A stretch of DNA of 64,000 nt, from positions 90,055 through 154,054 of the IMG/VR virus record IMGVR_UViG_3300030202_003006; one strand, given 5' to 3'. The stretch is from a virus. The notes under the pieces were generated by a model. The model had not been told where the DNA came from. It saw only the letters and a program-made list of their open reading frames with translations, and did no database searches. Below, piece after piece: positions 7,368 through 18,400 of the stretch. Every line of letters begins with the position of its first letter. Position 1 is the stretch's first letter. A program made the translations under genes and the position numbers.

Positions 7368-9209
7368 ATGGCAGATAAAAAAGTAGCATATACGGAAAGA
7401 GATTTTTTAGGTATAAGAAATGAATTATTAAGAATAACCAATACCTATTACCCCGATTTAATACAAAATGCTAATGATTCGTCTATATACTCTATTTTTT
7501 TAGATTTAAACGCTGCCGTAGCAGACAATCTAAATTTCCAAATAGATAGGACATTTCAAGAAACAGTACTACAATTTGCTCAAGAAAGAAGTTCTCTATA
7601 TAACTTAGCAAAAACATATGGATTAAAAGTGCCAGGTAATAGACCATCAATAACCGTAGTTGATATTTCTGTTGTAGTACCGGTCCTAGGAGATAAAGAA
7701 GATTTTAAATATTTGGGGTTATTAAGGAAAGGTTCACAATTTAAAGGTGGTGGTAACATATTTGAATTAGTTAATGATTGTGATTTTTCATCTATCTATA
7801 GTATTGATGGTGTAAGAAATAGATTTAAAACACCAAACTATGACTCAAACGGAATTTTAAATAATTACACCATCACAAAAAGAGAAGTGGTTGTTAATGG
7901 AGTTACTAAAGTATTTAAAAAAGAAATTACAGATGTAGATAGTAAACCATTTTATAAATTGTTTTTACCAGATAAAAATGTTATAGGGGTTACATCTGTT
8001 ATACAAAAAGATGGCGTAGGGTATCAGTCTCTACCACCAAACAGTGAGTTCATGTCTAACTCTAGTAATAAGTGGTATGAAGTAGATGCTTTAGCTTTAG
8101 AGGATGTTTTCATAGAAGACCCATCATCTCCACCAGATAAAAGCGGTATAAAAGTAGGTAAGTATATACAAGCACCTCAAAGATTTGTCACTGAGTTTAC
8201 GCCAGAAGGATTTTTCTTTTTAACATTTGGTGCTGGAAATCAAACGTCTCAAGACCTTTTAGATTCATTTACAAGTTTAGGTGTTAAGTTAGATATGTCT
8301 AATTTTATGAATAATACATCATTAGGTAATATGGTGAAAGGAAACAGTACAATATTTGTACAATATAGAGTTGGTGGGGGTAGAGCTTCTAATGTTGGTG
8401 CGGGGGCGATTAATGGTATAGGTACTATAGATTTTGTTGTTGCTGGACCTAGTCAACAAATAAATCAAACAGTGGTTAACAGTTTAGCGGTAAGAAATGT
8501 TTCAGCAGCTATTGGTGGTGCCGACCCAATGAGTACAGAAGAAATTAGAAATTATATTTCTTTTAATTTTGCTGCACAACAAAGAGCTGTTACAATTAAC
8601 GATTATGTAAATAAACTTAGAACTATGCCCGCTACTTTTGGTGCAGCGGCAAAAGTAGGTGTCACAGAAATTGAAAATAAAGTTGAGGTTAATGTGTTGT
8701 CCTATACACCAGATGGTAAATTAACTTCTAGTGTTAGTAATACATTAAAAAATAATATAGCTAATTATCTTTCTAATTATAGGATGTTAAATGATTATAT
8801 TATGGTAGGGGCAGCAAAAGTAATAGACTTGGGTTTTGATATCGATTTAATTTTAGAACAATCCGTAAATCAGGGTTCTATTATAACTGAAGTCATAAAT
8901 AAAGTAACGGATTATTTTGATACTAATAAGATAGAAATGGGACAAGACCTATCTTTAGGTGATTTAAGGGGTCAAATAATGAATCAACCAGGAGTTGTAA
9001 ATATAGTAGACCTTAGAGTACATAATAAAGTAGGTGGACAATATTCCCAATCGGTAACAAATCAACCATTCACTAATGACTTAACCAACCAAATTGGTTT
9101 AATTAATGATACAGTTTACGCTCAACCAAATGAGATTTTACAGATAAGATTTCCACAAAAAGACATCTCAATACGAGTCCAAAGGCCTGTTAAACCAGTA
9201 TTCGCGTAA
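7368..9209 (+). CDS. Baseplate wedge protein, gp6-like (baseplate J family)
   Basis: The 613-residue protein has the size and position of T4 gp6. It begins VAYTERDFLGIRNELLRITNTYYPD, continues with the DSSIYSIFLDLNAAVADNLNFQIDR segment and has GGADPMSTEEIRNYISFNFAAQQRAVTINDY near residue 385, all typical of baseplate J/gp6 proteins. gp6 forms the wedge ring that couples receptor signalling to sheath contraction. It follows gp25 directly. Confidence 0.88.
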   Translation: MADKKVAYTERDFLGIRNELLRITNTYYPDLIQNANDSSIYSIFLDLNAAVADNLNFQIDRTFQETVLQFAQERSSLYNLAKTYGLKVPGNRPSITVVDISVVVPVLGDKEDFKYLGLLRKGSQFKGGGNIFELVNDCDFSSIYSIDGVRNRFKTPNYDSNGILNNYTITKREVVVNGVTKVFKKEITDVDSKPFYKLFLPDKNVIGVTSVIQKDGVGYQSLPPNSEFMSNSSNKWYEVDALALEDVFIEDPSSPPDKSGIKVGKYIQAPQRFVTEFTPEGFFFLTFGAGNQTSQDLLDSFTSLGVKLDMSNFMNNTSLGNMVKGNSTIFVQYRVGGGRASNVGAGAINGIGTIDFVVAGPSQQINQTVVNSLAVRNVSAAIGGADPMSTEEIRNYISFNFAAQQRAVTINDYVNKLRTMPATFGAAAKVGVTEIENKVEVNVLSYTPDGKLTSSVSNTLKNNIANYLSNYRMLNDYIMVGAAKVIDLGFDIDLILEQSVNQGSIITEVINKVTDYFDTNKIEMGQDLSLGDLRGQIMNQPGVVNIVDLRVHNKVGGQYSQSVTNQPFTNDLTNQIGLINDTVYAQPNEILQIRFPQKDISIRVQRPVKPVFA

Positions 9210-9210
9210 C

Positions 9211-9273
9211 CTTTACTAAAAATTAGTAGTATCTATTATTAGTTTTACTACAATAAATATTTATTTAGTAAAG
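9211..9273 (+). repeat. Inverted repeats in the gap before the 1163-residue tail gene
   Basis: The 69-base gap contains a perfect 10-base inverted repeat, CTTTACTAAA (9211-9220) and TTTAGTAAAG (9264-9273), with smaller repeats inside (ACTAA/TTAGT, GTAGTA/TACTAC). The right arm overlaps the 3' half of the promoter-like motif. It could be an RNA stem-loop or a protein-binding site; no T-run follows, so it is not an ordinary terminator. Confidence 0.4.
9257..9272 (+). promoter_or_regulatory. RTATTTAT promoter-like motif before 1163-residue tail gene
   Basis: ATATTTATTTAGTAAA lies 22 bases upstream of the ATG at 9279. It shares the octamer and spacing with the other sites and overlaps the right arm of an inverted repeat. 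Confidence 0.5.
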
Positions 9274-9278
9274 CACAT

Positions 9279-12200
9279 ATGCCAAAATCATTTAGAGTAA
9301 GGACAGAAATAGGTAAAGAAAAAAACTTAACATTTGAATTAAAACAAGATTTTGATTTATTAGAAATATTAAGTTTGTCTTTAACACAACAAGATGTGTA
9401 TAGTAGGATGTGCTCAGATTTTGGAGTTGTGGTCGGTAGAGTTATATCTAATGGTGGTTTCGGTATACCAAACGCTAAAGTTTCTATATTCGTACCTTTG
9501 GACTCTGAAGATGAAACCAACCCAATCATAAAACAACTTTATCCTTATACTCAACCATATGACAAAGATGAACAAGGTAAAAGATATAATTTATTAAGTT
9601 CGGAAGAAAATTTTGACTGTCACGTTCCAGTAGGAACTTTTCCAAAACTTAGAAATGTTTTGAGTAATCAAGATGTTAGGTATGTCTATGACAAATATTA
9701 TAAATTTACGGTAAAAACTAATGAGTCTGGTGATTTTATGATATATGGTGTTCCTACCGGAGACCAAAATATTGTGATGGATGTTGACCTAAGTGACATA
9801 GGTTGTTTTTCTTTACTACCTGAAGACTTTAAACAGATGGGTTACTCATCAACAGACTTTGATGGCCCCAAGTTTAAAAGTGATTCTAGTATAGACAGTC
9901 TTCCCCAAATATTAAATCAAACAAAATCAATAGATGTCAGACCTTTTTGGGGCGATGAAGAATTATGTAATGCATCAATAACTAGAGTAGATTTTGATTT
10001 ACAAGATAGTGGATTTAAATTAAAACCTATGTCTATTTTTATGGGTAGTACAGCTACCGATACTGATAAAGACGCAGTTAACTTCTCTTGTAGACCCAGA
10101 AGAGCACAAGGAAATCTATGTAGTTTAGTTTCTCAACCAGGTCTGATAGACGCAATCAGATATACACCATTTTTTAAGCAAGATTCTAACGCTTATACCT
10201 CAACCACATCACCAGGACTTGCTGCTGGAGGTACAGTACCGATATTAGAAAGATACTATTTAGAGGATGGTGGTAGAGTTATTGATAGTACAGGAGCTTT
10301 CTTAGTCCATTTACCGATGAATTTAGACCATGTAATTACTGACGAATTCGGTAATTTGGTTAAGTCACAAGACCCTGAAAAAGGTGTGCCTACGAGAGGT
10401 AGATATAGATTTAGAATTAGACCGGAACAGTCAGCAGGAACAGCAAGAAATAGAAGAAGAGGGAGTTACCTAGTCCCAAACATTAGAGAGTATAATGATG
10501 ATGTTGGGGATAGTTCAGATGGTAACTGGACAAGCATAGACCCAAAATCCTACGCCTTTTCCATAGAATATAGTGATTATCACCCACACGCACAAACTAA
10601 TTTACTGCCTGGAGCATTAGATTATTTTTATGACATGACTTTTAATAGGGTTTATACGGTGTCACAATTTCATGACCATGTTAAACATAATGGTAGGAGA
10701 CAATTTCTAGGTGTTAAAGAAATATTGCCAGAAGAAGAACAACAATGTTCTACAACAGCAGTTCACTTTCCAGTTAACAGTGCTGTTAGAAGGGCAAAAT
10801 TTATTATCTATTTAAATAATTTATTAATAGATTTAATGGGTATTATTTTTATGGCTGTGTCATTAATAGTAGGTATTCTATCTTTTATATTTGGAATAAT
10901 ACTATTACCCATACTTTTATTTTTATATGCTTTATGTGCCATTTTAATATTAATTAATGATGTTATTAGTAGTTTACCTTGGGTAAGTGGACCTTTGGAT
11001 GGTTTAATAGCAGGATTAGGTTGTGATTGTATTTGTGTTAGTGGTAGTGGCTGCTTTGCTTGCGGGCCAGGAAATGTTAACTGTGCTTATTTTGGTTTCC
11101 CACTAGGGTTTGTATTATTTACTCTTAGACAAACCAAATATCCCGAATGTGAAAAATGTACATGTCGTAATACCGCAAATAGTGAAATGCAAGCATTAGC
11201 AAATAACTTCCCATGTCCAGGTGCTCCCCCAACTTATGACTCATCAGATTGTGAAGGTGGATTCTTTAGTAGTTTAGCTCAATGGGGTGGTAATGATTGT
11301 TGTGGAGCACAGGACGAGGCAAGAGTATGTTGTCCAGATTGGTATGGTTTTGACTCTACAACTACTGTAGGTGGATTGGGTGATGTTGATGGACCAGCAG
11401 GTGGGGGATGTTATGTTAAAGTAATGTGCTTTAACCCAGCATGTATCCTCGCAAATCTAAGTATGACAACATTCTTCCAATGGGCAAGAAGACAAAAAAT
11501 AGCAAGTGCTTTATGTAATGGTGTGATGAATTATTTCTGGGAAAACGCATGGGTAAGTGGATTTTTATATCAATTCCAATTTAAAATGAAATTAAAATAT
11601 AGTGTCGCAGATGATAGTTATAATGCAGATTCTAAATGGTGTAAAAAACTAGTTTACATACACCCATCAGAACATGTTGTATATTATAGGTCTACACCTT
11701 TTAAATGGGACTCAGCGACCAATACAGGATACTTTTTAGGTGATGAAGATGGTGTGAGAGGTGGTAACTCTAGTTCAGATAAACATTCTGATGGTGACAT
11801 GAGAAGACACATCCTTTTTCCGACCACAATAGTAGATATGGGTTCTAGAAATCAATGTATACAACAAATATGTTTAGACCCAAACTTTGCTGAAGAATGT
11901 TCAGTTACCGACCAGATAGGACATACCAGTTTCCAAGACTTTACAGAACTAGTTTCAGACATATATAATTTAAAAGCTAATTATTCATTAGCTGCCTTAG
12001 GTAGTTTCTTTACAAGACCAGAAAACGAAATAGGTGGAGATGTCGCACAAGCTATTATGCAAAACTGTATGGTGGGTGTTGTTGGTTATGAAAGTAATAT
12101 GAGTACTACCGGTTGTGTATGTCTTGATGATAATGGAAATTCCGGTATAAATACAGGTACTACACTTGGTGAGTTAATGGAATACCCATACCCTGGTGAT

Positions 12201-12770
12201 GGTAATAGTCCATTTAATGACCCCTATGTACAACATGGTGTTTATGGTGATGGTGCTAGAAGATGGATTCAATGGGAACCTATGTTATTTACAGCAGCTA
12301 CACAAACTATTATGTCCGGTGTTGATTTAATAGAATGTTTAACAGAAGATTTAAGAGCCTCTTCACAACCAGTACCTTATTATATATGGAATTTAGACGG
12401 TGCACCTGGAACACCATTCGGTAGTGATTATAATGATTGGTCAGGAACTTACGGAGACTATAGAAGAAAAACAGCTATTCCTATGAGTCCACTTGGGGCT
12501 ATAAATTTAGGACCAGTATCTACGAATATATGGCCAGAACCTAACCCCCTAACTAGCGATTACTTCCAAGGTTCAAATGCAGGAACTATGGGTGTTAACA
12601 ATAGTTTATTACAACCAGCTAATTACCCACCACTAACACCAACTAGTGCACCAACAATAAACATGACACAACCATTATTTTATTATTTTGGTTTAAGACC
12701 TGGACAAACATCTTACAATACGTTTTTAAGGTTATATGTCGATGAAGAATTAGCAGACGCGGTATTATAA
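9279..12770 (+). CDS. Large Cys-rich baseplate/tail protein with Ig-like domain and a hydrophobic membrane-type segment
   Basis: I do not recognise this 1163-residue protein as a known family. By position after gp25 and gp6 it could be the gp7-type wedge protein, but this is synteny only. An Ig-like/CarboxypepD-regulatory-type fold is suggested at about residues 50-170 (VGRVISNGGFGIPNAKVSIF, later ESGDFMIYGVPTGDQNIV). Residues about 505-565 form a long hydrophobic stretch (MGIIFMAVSLIVGILSFIFG and onward) with two to three membrane-type helices, unexpected in a baseplate protein. It is followed by a Cys-rich block (CDCICVSGSGCFACGPG and further pairs) to about residue 700. The rest looks like a globular virion protein. 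It is the first gene after its own promoter-like motif and overlaps the next start by one base. Confidence 0.8.
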   Translation: MPKSFRVRTEIGKEKNLTFELKQDFDLLEILSLSLTQQDVYSRMCSDFGVVVGRVISNGGFGIPNAKVSIFVPLDSEDETNPIIKQLYPYTQPYDKDEQGKRYNLLSSEENFDCHVPVGTFPKLRNVLSNQDVRYVYDKYYKFTVKTNESGDFMIYGVPTGDQNIVMDVDLSDIGCFSLLPEDFKQMGYSSTDFDGPKFKSDSSIDSLPQILNQTKSIDVRPFWGDEELCNASITRVDFDLQDSGFKLKPMSIFMGSTATDTDKDAVNFSCRPRRAQGNLCSLVSQPGLIDAIRYTPFFKQDSNAYTSTTSPGLAAGGTVPILERYYLEDGGRVIDSTGAFLVHLPMNLDHVITDEFGNLVKSQDPEKGVPTRGRYRFRIRPEQSAGTARNRRRGSYLVPNIREYNDDVGDSSDGNWTSIDPKSYAFSIEYSDYHPHAQTNLLPGALDYFYDMTFNRVYTVSQFHDHVKHNGRRQFLGVKEILPEEEQQCSTTAVHFPVNSAVRRAKFIIYLNNLLIDLMGIIFMAVSLIVGILSFIFGIILLPILLFLYALCAILILINDVISSLPWVSGPLDGLIAGLGCDCICVSGSGCFACGPGNVNCAYFGFPLGFVLFTLRQTKYPECEKCTCRNTANSEMQALANNFPCPGAPPTYDSSDCEGGFFSSLAQWGGNDCCGAQDEARVCCPDWYGFDSTTTVGGLGDVDGPAGGGCYVKVMCFNPACILANLSMTTFFQWARRQKIASALCNGVMNYFWENAWVSGFLYQFQFKMKLKYSVADDSYNADSKWCKKLVYIHPSEHVVYYRSTPFKWDSATNTGYFLGDEDGVRGGNSSSDKHSDGDMRRHILFPTTIVDMGSRNQCIQQICLDPNFAEECSVTDQIGHTSFQDFTELVSDIYNLKANYSLAALGSFFTRPENEIGGDVAQAIMQNCMVGVVGYESNMSTTGCVCLDDNGNSGINTGTTLGELMEYPYPGDGNSPFNDPYVQHGVYGDGARRWIQWEPMLFTAATQTIMSGVDLIECLTEDLRASSQPVPYYIWNLDGAPGTPFGSDYNDWSGTYGDYRRKTAIPMSPLGAINLGPVSTNIWPEPNPLTSDYFQGSNAGTMGVNNSLLQPANYPPLTPTSAPTINMTQPLFYYFGLRPGQTSYNTFLRLYVDEELADAVL

Positions 12771-14605
12771 TGAGTACAGATAAAAACATAAGAGCTCTTA
12801 GAGGTTCCGCGAGATTTGCGGGGTCAACAGATAAAGATGTTGGGTTACAAGCTTTTTTGGAGTCAGACAAAAGAAATTTAATAGAAGGGGATAGAAATTT
12901 AGTTTTAAATCTACAAGACCAGTTTAATTTTGAAAGACAGTATTCTACAACATATAGATTATACGGTAAAATAGATATGTTGTATCATAATGTAATTAGT
13001 GGTGAAACGACTAATGCAAACACCATAAAGAATATGTATTTTATACCGGATTTTAGGGGTTGTCCAGATTGTCTATTATATCCTGGACCATTTTGTGGGC
13101 CACCATGTAGTGGGTTACCACCAGCAGTTACTTTTGACATGATACCTAATAGAAGGTATGGTCCGGGTGGTGGAGCTGGTATAGGACCATTTAATTTCGC
13201 TACTGCGTACCAAGATAATTGGGTACTATATACCTCTTATATTTATTCCCATCAATCCGGACAAACAATGCAATTTCACATAGATTATACTGGTGGAACA
13301 TCTGGTTTAGATTTTGTTGCAGGAGATGGAATCCCATTTACATTAGAAACAGTAGTGATTGATGGTAAAGACACTTTAAGGTTTAGAACTAGAGCACGTC
13401 ACGGTATACAACCAGGTGAATATATAGAGATACAGTCCACAGCAACAAGTTTCGGTGGAGCCAATTTAATTACCACCATCCCGTTAACCTATTCTTTAAA
13501 TCTAGTGCCAACAACAAGATTTGAGACAATTTTTAAAATAGATTCCTTTGGTGATGGTACAACAAATTCAGAAGACTATGTTTTAAATGTGAATGTTAAA
13601 GGTATAGATAGCGGAAGTATACCTTCAAAATGTGTAGGTACCTTTAAAAGAATTATAAATATAGATAACATAGCCGAAACAAAATCACAATATTACGTAC
13701 ATCAACACAAATTAATAAGTAGGTCTAATGACTATACTTTAGATAGAACGGGATTCGAATTTGGTATTTACAATAGAAAGGGTAGAAATTTTAGTGATAA
13801 AAAAACACCTGACAGTATAGCAAAAACTGTTATTAAAGAAGAGTTTAAATCTTATGTGTATTGTTTTACACGAGATTTTGACGCGGAAAAATATTTTGAT
13901 AATTGGAATAGACCTGTATCAGAATTTTATCTTACCATGCTACCAACTAATAGAAATGCTATGTGGGACTATGAAGGTGATTCTGGGTTCGCCGCGGATT
14001 CTCCAGCTACCTATGGATGGAATTGGAATTTCCAACCTAACGGATTCCTAGACCCTTTTATCGATATAGATACTTTACCACACAACAAAGTAAATTTATT
14101 TCAAAGTACCCCCACAAATGGGGTAGACCCACTACCAACGAGTGGAGCTACATTTAGAGGTGCATTTGTAGAATGGAACCCTTATGAAATAAAAGAAAGA
14201 ATAATTTCAGAGATAGGACATGCCTTAAAACTTAATCCAACGGTATTAGTGGAAGGGGTTACCACCCAGGTCCCACCTGAAAAACATTCAATATACAAAT
14301 ATAAACCACATCACAGAATACTAATAAGGCCCTTCTCTAACACTATAAATTATAGTGATAGTTTAGAAAATTCACCACAATATGCTAGATATTTAGTTAG
14401 TGAAGAAACTTTTAGATGGAGAAATCAATTACCGGTTGAAATGTATGAGGATAATGGTTACGGTGTAAGTTATCCTTATTTAAATGACGCACATTACCCA
14501 CATCTTAGTGTTGAGTTTAAACACATACCAGTAGGACCGATTTTAAATAAAATAGAACCAATGTCAGCAATGACAATGTTAAATGAAATGATAGATGTCT
14601 GTTAA
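12770..14605 (+). CDS. Structural (tail/baseplate) protein, unknown
   Basis: This 611-residue protein overlaps the previous gene by one base (TAATG) and the next by 11, so it is translationally coupled within the tail operon. It has a Cys cluster at about residues 97-112 (CPDCLLYPGPFCGPPC), beta-rich Gly/Thr segments, and no signal peptide or membrane helix. I cannot assign it to a family; position and composition indicate a virion component. Confidence 0.75.
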   Translation: MSTDKNIRALRGSARFAGSTDKDVGLQAFLESDKRNLIEGDRNLVLNLQDQFNFERQYSTTYRLYGKIDMLYHNVISGETTNANTIKNMYFIPDFRGCPDCLLYPGPFCGPPCSGLPPAVTFDMIPNRRYGPGGGAGIGPFNFATAYQDNWVLYTSYIYSHQSGQTMQFHIDYTGGTSGLDFVAGDGIPFTLETVVIDGKDTLRFRTRARHGIQPGEYIEIQSTATSFGGANLITTIPLTYSLNLVPTTRFETIFKIDSFGDGTTNSEDYVLNVNVKGIDSGSIPSKCVGTFKRIINIDNIAETKSQYYVHQHKLISRSNDYTLDRTGFEFGIYNRKGRNFSDKKTPDSIAKTVIKEEFKSYVYCFTRDFDAEKYFDNWNRPVSEFYLTMLPTNRNAMWDYEGDSGFAADSPATYGWNWNFQPNGFLDPFIDIDTLPHNKVNLFQSTPTNGVDPLPTSGATFRGAFVEWNPYEIKERIISEIGHALKLNPTVLVEGVTTQVPPEKHSIYKYKPHHRILIRPFSNTINYSDSLENSPQYARYLVSEETFRWRNQLPVEMYEDNGYGVSYPYLNDAHYPHLSVEFKHIPVGPILNKIEPMSAMTMLNEMIDVC

Positions 14606-15479
14606 TAGAATACAAATAAAAGCTTCACTAGGGGAAAAACAAATTACTATCCCAATAGGACAAACCTTTGATGAGGTAGGTCGTGAACAATTAATACGTG
14701 ATTATGAAGTAGTAGAACAACAAGATAATGTAAATATTATACAAGATTATGAAACTACTAGATATTCTTTTAGTGGTGGTTCATTTATTCATTATGAATT
14801 TAAGTTTTATTCTGGTGGAACTTATTTTGATAAATTTAAACCACTAGGGTATAAAGACTACGAATTAGCTAAAAATAAAAAATCTTTTGTTAATAGTTTT
14901 TTTAAGTTTGATTATTGGGACTCACCATTAAGAAAAGAACAAAAATTAATGTTTTCTATAGTTATTCCAGCTAACAATTGTGATAAAGATTACCCAGCAA
15001 TGGTTAATATTGATGAAGACCCCTTAGAATACTTCTCACAACTAGCTTCTGGTGATTTAGCTCCTGGACAATTACCAGAATATGATATATACCACCCATA
15101 CATTACGGTAGGTCCCACTCAAGTTAGAAATGAGGGTTACTATATACAATGGTTAAAGGAAAGAAATTTGTTAGAAATAGATACATTTTATATGTCGTGT
15201 AATTTTTTTAATGCGGGTACAGGACAATCAACACGAATGATAAATAAAAATCCTTTAATTCCCTCAGGTAGTTGGGACCCAACAACCGACTTAGGAACTT
15301 ATGATTATCCAGAATGGTTCTACTACCAAGTTAAATTAACCATAAGAGAAGGTACAGAAACACCAAAGTATTACTATAATGTATATAACTATAGTAATAT
15401 GAATTTACAATACGGTATACAGGGTAGCTCAATAGGTACCCTAACCCCGATAATTTTTTATGAATACATTGAACCATAA
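14595..15479 (+). CDS. Structural (tail/baseplate) protein, unknown
   Basis: The 294-residue protein is Tyr- and Phe-rich, mostly beta-type, with no membrane segment (for example SFSGGSFIHYEFKFYSGG). Its start overlaps the previous gene by 11 bases and its stop touches the start of the giant Cys-rich gene by one base. It may be a connector or chaperone for that giant protein, but there is no direct evidence. Confidence 0.75.
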   Translation: MSVNRIQIKASLGEKQITIPIGQTFDEVGREQLIRDYEVVEQQDNVNIIQDYETTRYSFSGGSFIHYEFKFYSGGTYFDKFKPLGYKDYELAKNKKSFVNSFFKFDYWDSPLRKEQKLMFSIVIPANNCDKDYPAMVNIDEDPLEYFSQLASGDLAPGQLPEYDIYHPYITVGPTQVRNEGYYIQWLKERNLLEIDTFYMSCNFFNAGTGQSTRMINKNPLIPSGSWDPTTDLGTYDYPEWFYYQVKLTIREGTETPKYYYNVYNYSNMNLQYGIQGSSIGTLTPIIFYEYIEP

Positions 15480-18400
15480 TGGAAGTAAATAAATATGTAA
15501 TAAGAAGGTCCAACCCAGACGTGAGTTGGTCGATACCATGTTCAGGAGCTACTAATATGTGGCCTATTAATTATAGTACTAATTGTTCCGGTTCTACAAT
15601 GTATAGTTCTACAGCTTCACAAGTACTTAATGCGTTGAATGGAAATATGAATAATTTCCCAATGGAGTTAAGTGATTGTAGCCCTACAAACCCTTGTGTA
15701 ATATTATGGGACGTGAACCCACAACCTATTGGTACTGTAGGTAGATGTCAAGTCAATGACTTTGCATACATAGAATATAAAGGTTTTTGGTTAACTACAC
15801 CAGGGCCAGTAACACAACAAGTAAGTTATTCAGAACTTATAGGGTATTATGAAAGTAATAATTTTGATTTATCAACAAGTTTACAATCACAATCATCTTC
15901 TTACGCACAAATGAATAGAGCATGGTGTCTATGTGACAATCCACTAGGTGAATTCCTATATGATATTACATTTTCTTTACACCAAGATTTCAATGATATC
16001 GGTCATTATTCCCTATGGGATGGAAATATTGACCAAAAAGAAATATTCCAAAACTTTGTTGTTAGTGCAACTACAAATCCGGGGGGTATATACGACGGGT
16101 ATTATATACAAGTTTGGAATACCACAGATTTTGGATTCTACAAAACATTCCAAGACTCAGCTTATGTTATAGATTGGGGTGACGGTACACAATCTACATT
16201 ACAGTATCCTACTCTTATAGGAAACCATCAATACGCAGCAACAGCAGTACCAACATATAAACAAATAAAAATAACATATAACGCTCCTTGGGGACCAGTT
16301 AGTACTACCAAAACTATAGTAGTACCTAATTTAGATTTATTGGGGATAGTATCCCAACCCCCAGGACCATCACCTTTATTGGGTGGTATGCCACCTCAAC
16401 AAGTAAATTTAACAGGACCTACTAATACAGGCGGTCTACCTGTAGGTTCATCAACCGCGGGACATGCTGTATATGGTAATCCAGGTACGATGAGTTACAT
16501 GCCTTTAGATTCAGCAGTAGACATTAATGAATTTAGTGGGTTATCACCAATGCCATGTTTTACAGTGACTGGTATTACTGAAAGTATACTAGGTAGTTTC
16601 CAAACCTATTCAAATACCACTAATGCACCTGGATTATTAGAACCAGGTATGAACATTAGTAATACACCAGGACAATATGTAGTACCTATAGGTGGTGATG
16701 TTATCGACCCCGTAAGTAATGAACCCACACCAGGGTTAATGGGAGAAATAACAGCTGCGAACGGAGGTTATACAGCATACACAGTTTATGCACCTACTGT
16801 AGCTGGTAATATAACCCCTATAGAATACTACGATTTTGTTAACGGTATAACAATTTTTGTGGCGGAAAGTTGTGGGTTACCAGGTAATACTTTTCTAGAT
16901 AGTGCCGACTGTTTTCAATGTGAAATAGATGATTGTACTTATTGTGAAACCAAAGACGAATACTTTAATAGGGAGAGTGGTGTATTGGGTGGACCAACAG
17001 CAATTTCTGTAGGGACTAATTACGCAAATTTAGTTCCACCACAACAATGGAACTCTTTTACAAATTATAATATTGGTGATATAGTTTTTGACCGAACTTA
17101 TAATTTATGTTGTTGTTATATGGTAGTAAAAGATATTATACAATCTGGTGCTACTCCATCAGATTGGGCGGGTGTACCCCCAGCTATAACTGATGATGGT
17201 ATGTGGTATCCAGGATTAGATATTAATGGTAATACTTTACCTGGTCATCATATTTATGAACCATGTTGTAGACAACCAGATTGTGATTGTGGAACATGTC
17301 CACCAGGAACAGCAACACCATGTAATGACCCAACTAATCCTTGGAATTCTTATCCGTTAACATTACCTGTTGGACCAGCAGGACCGTGGGTAAATGGAAA
17401 TGTTTATAATGTGGGGGAATTTACCGAAGGTCCAAATGGTGGTTGTTATAGAGCTTTATCTACGGGTGCTCACCCATCACCAGTTACTGGTGCAGGAGCA
17501 TCCACCTATTGGGATTATGTAACCTGTGCAAGTTGGGCATGTCCGATAGACCCAACCGCTACTGGATGTCAGATGTATACGGGGTTAACCCAAGGAATAC
17601 CAGGAGCTTTTCCATTTTATAGTGATTGTGATACATTTTTTGCGGCAGGAGAATGTTTTGATACACAGTGGATTTGTGAAGACCAATATAATTGTAGTGG
17701 TTGTATAGAGATTAATTCTTCTCATAGTGGTTATACATTACCTATCGCACCACCAGTATTTTCAGCACAGGCAGAGTGTGAAGCTTGGTGTGACCCACCA
17801 CTATATTCTTGTGCAACCCCAACAACTAGTCCATGTTGTCTGTTTATGAGTTGTGATATACTACCAAACCTATATACCGCAGCTATGAATGATTATTTCA
17901 CTGCTTTTGGAGGTGGAGCACCAATAACAATACCTAATCTAAATTCTTTAGATTTATATTTAGATTCTTCCATTTGTGAAAGTGCATGTTGTGAAACACT
18001 AGGATACCAATGGACTTGTACCTATGGATGCCAAGAATTTCCTGGTTTAACACAAAGTTTAGCTGATTGTGTTGCTACATCCCCAGCTGGTACTTTTGGT
18101 TTATCAGCAGAGTGTGGGTATGATTGTGTAAATCCTTGTGTACCATATGTTCCGGGTGTTTCTAGTCCTTGTATGTCATGTACTGATTTAGGTATATTTA
18201 ACACCCCTGGTTGTGCACCATTCCAAACTGACGCTCAATGTGCTCAAAGTTGTACGGCTGATACATCTTGTTACAGATGTGATTGTTATGATACACAACC
18301 ATGTACTTTAGAATATCCATGTACAACACCTTCTGCCACGGTACCTGGTTGTACAGGACCTAATCCAGCACTTGGAACTTATGCAACTGCATCCGCATGT

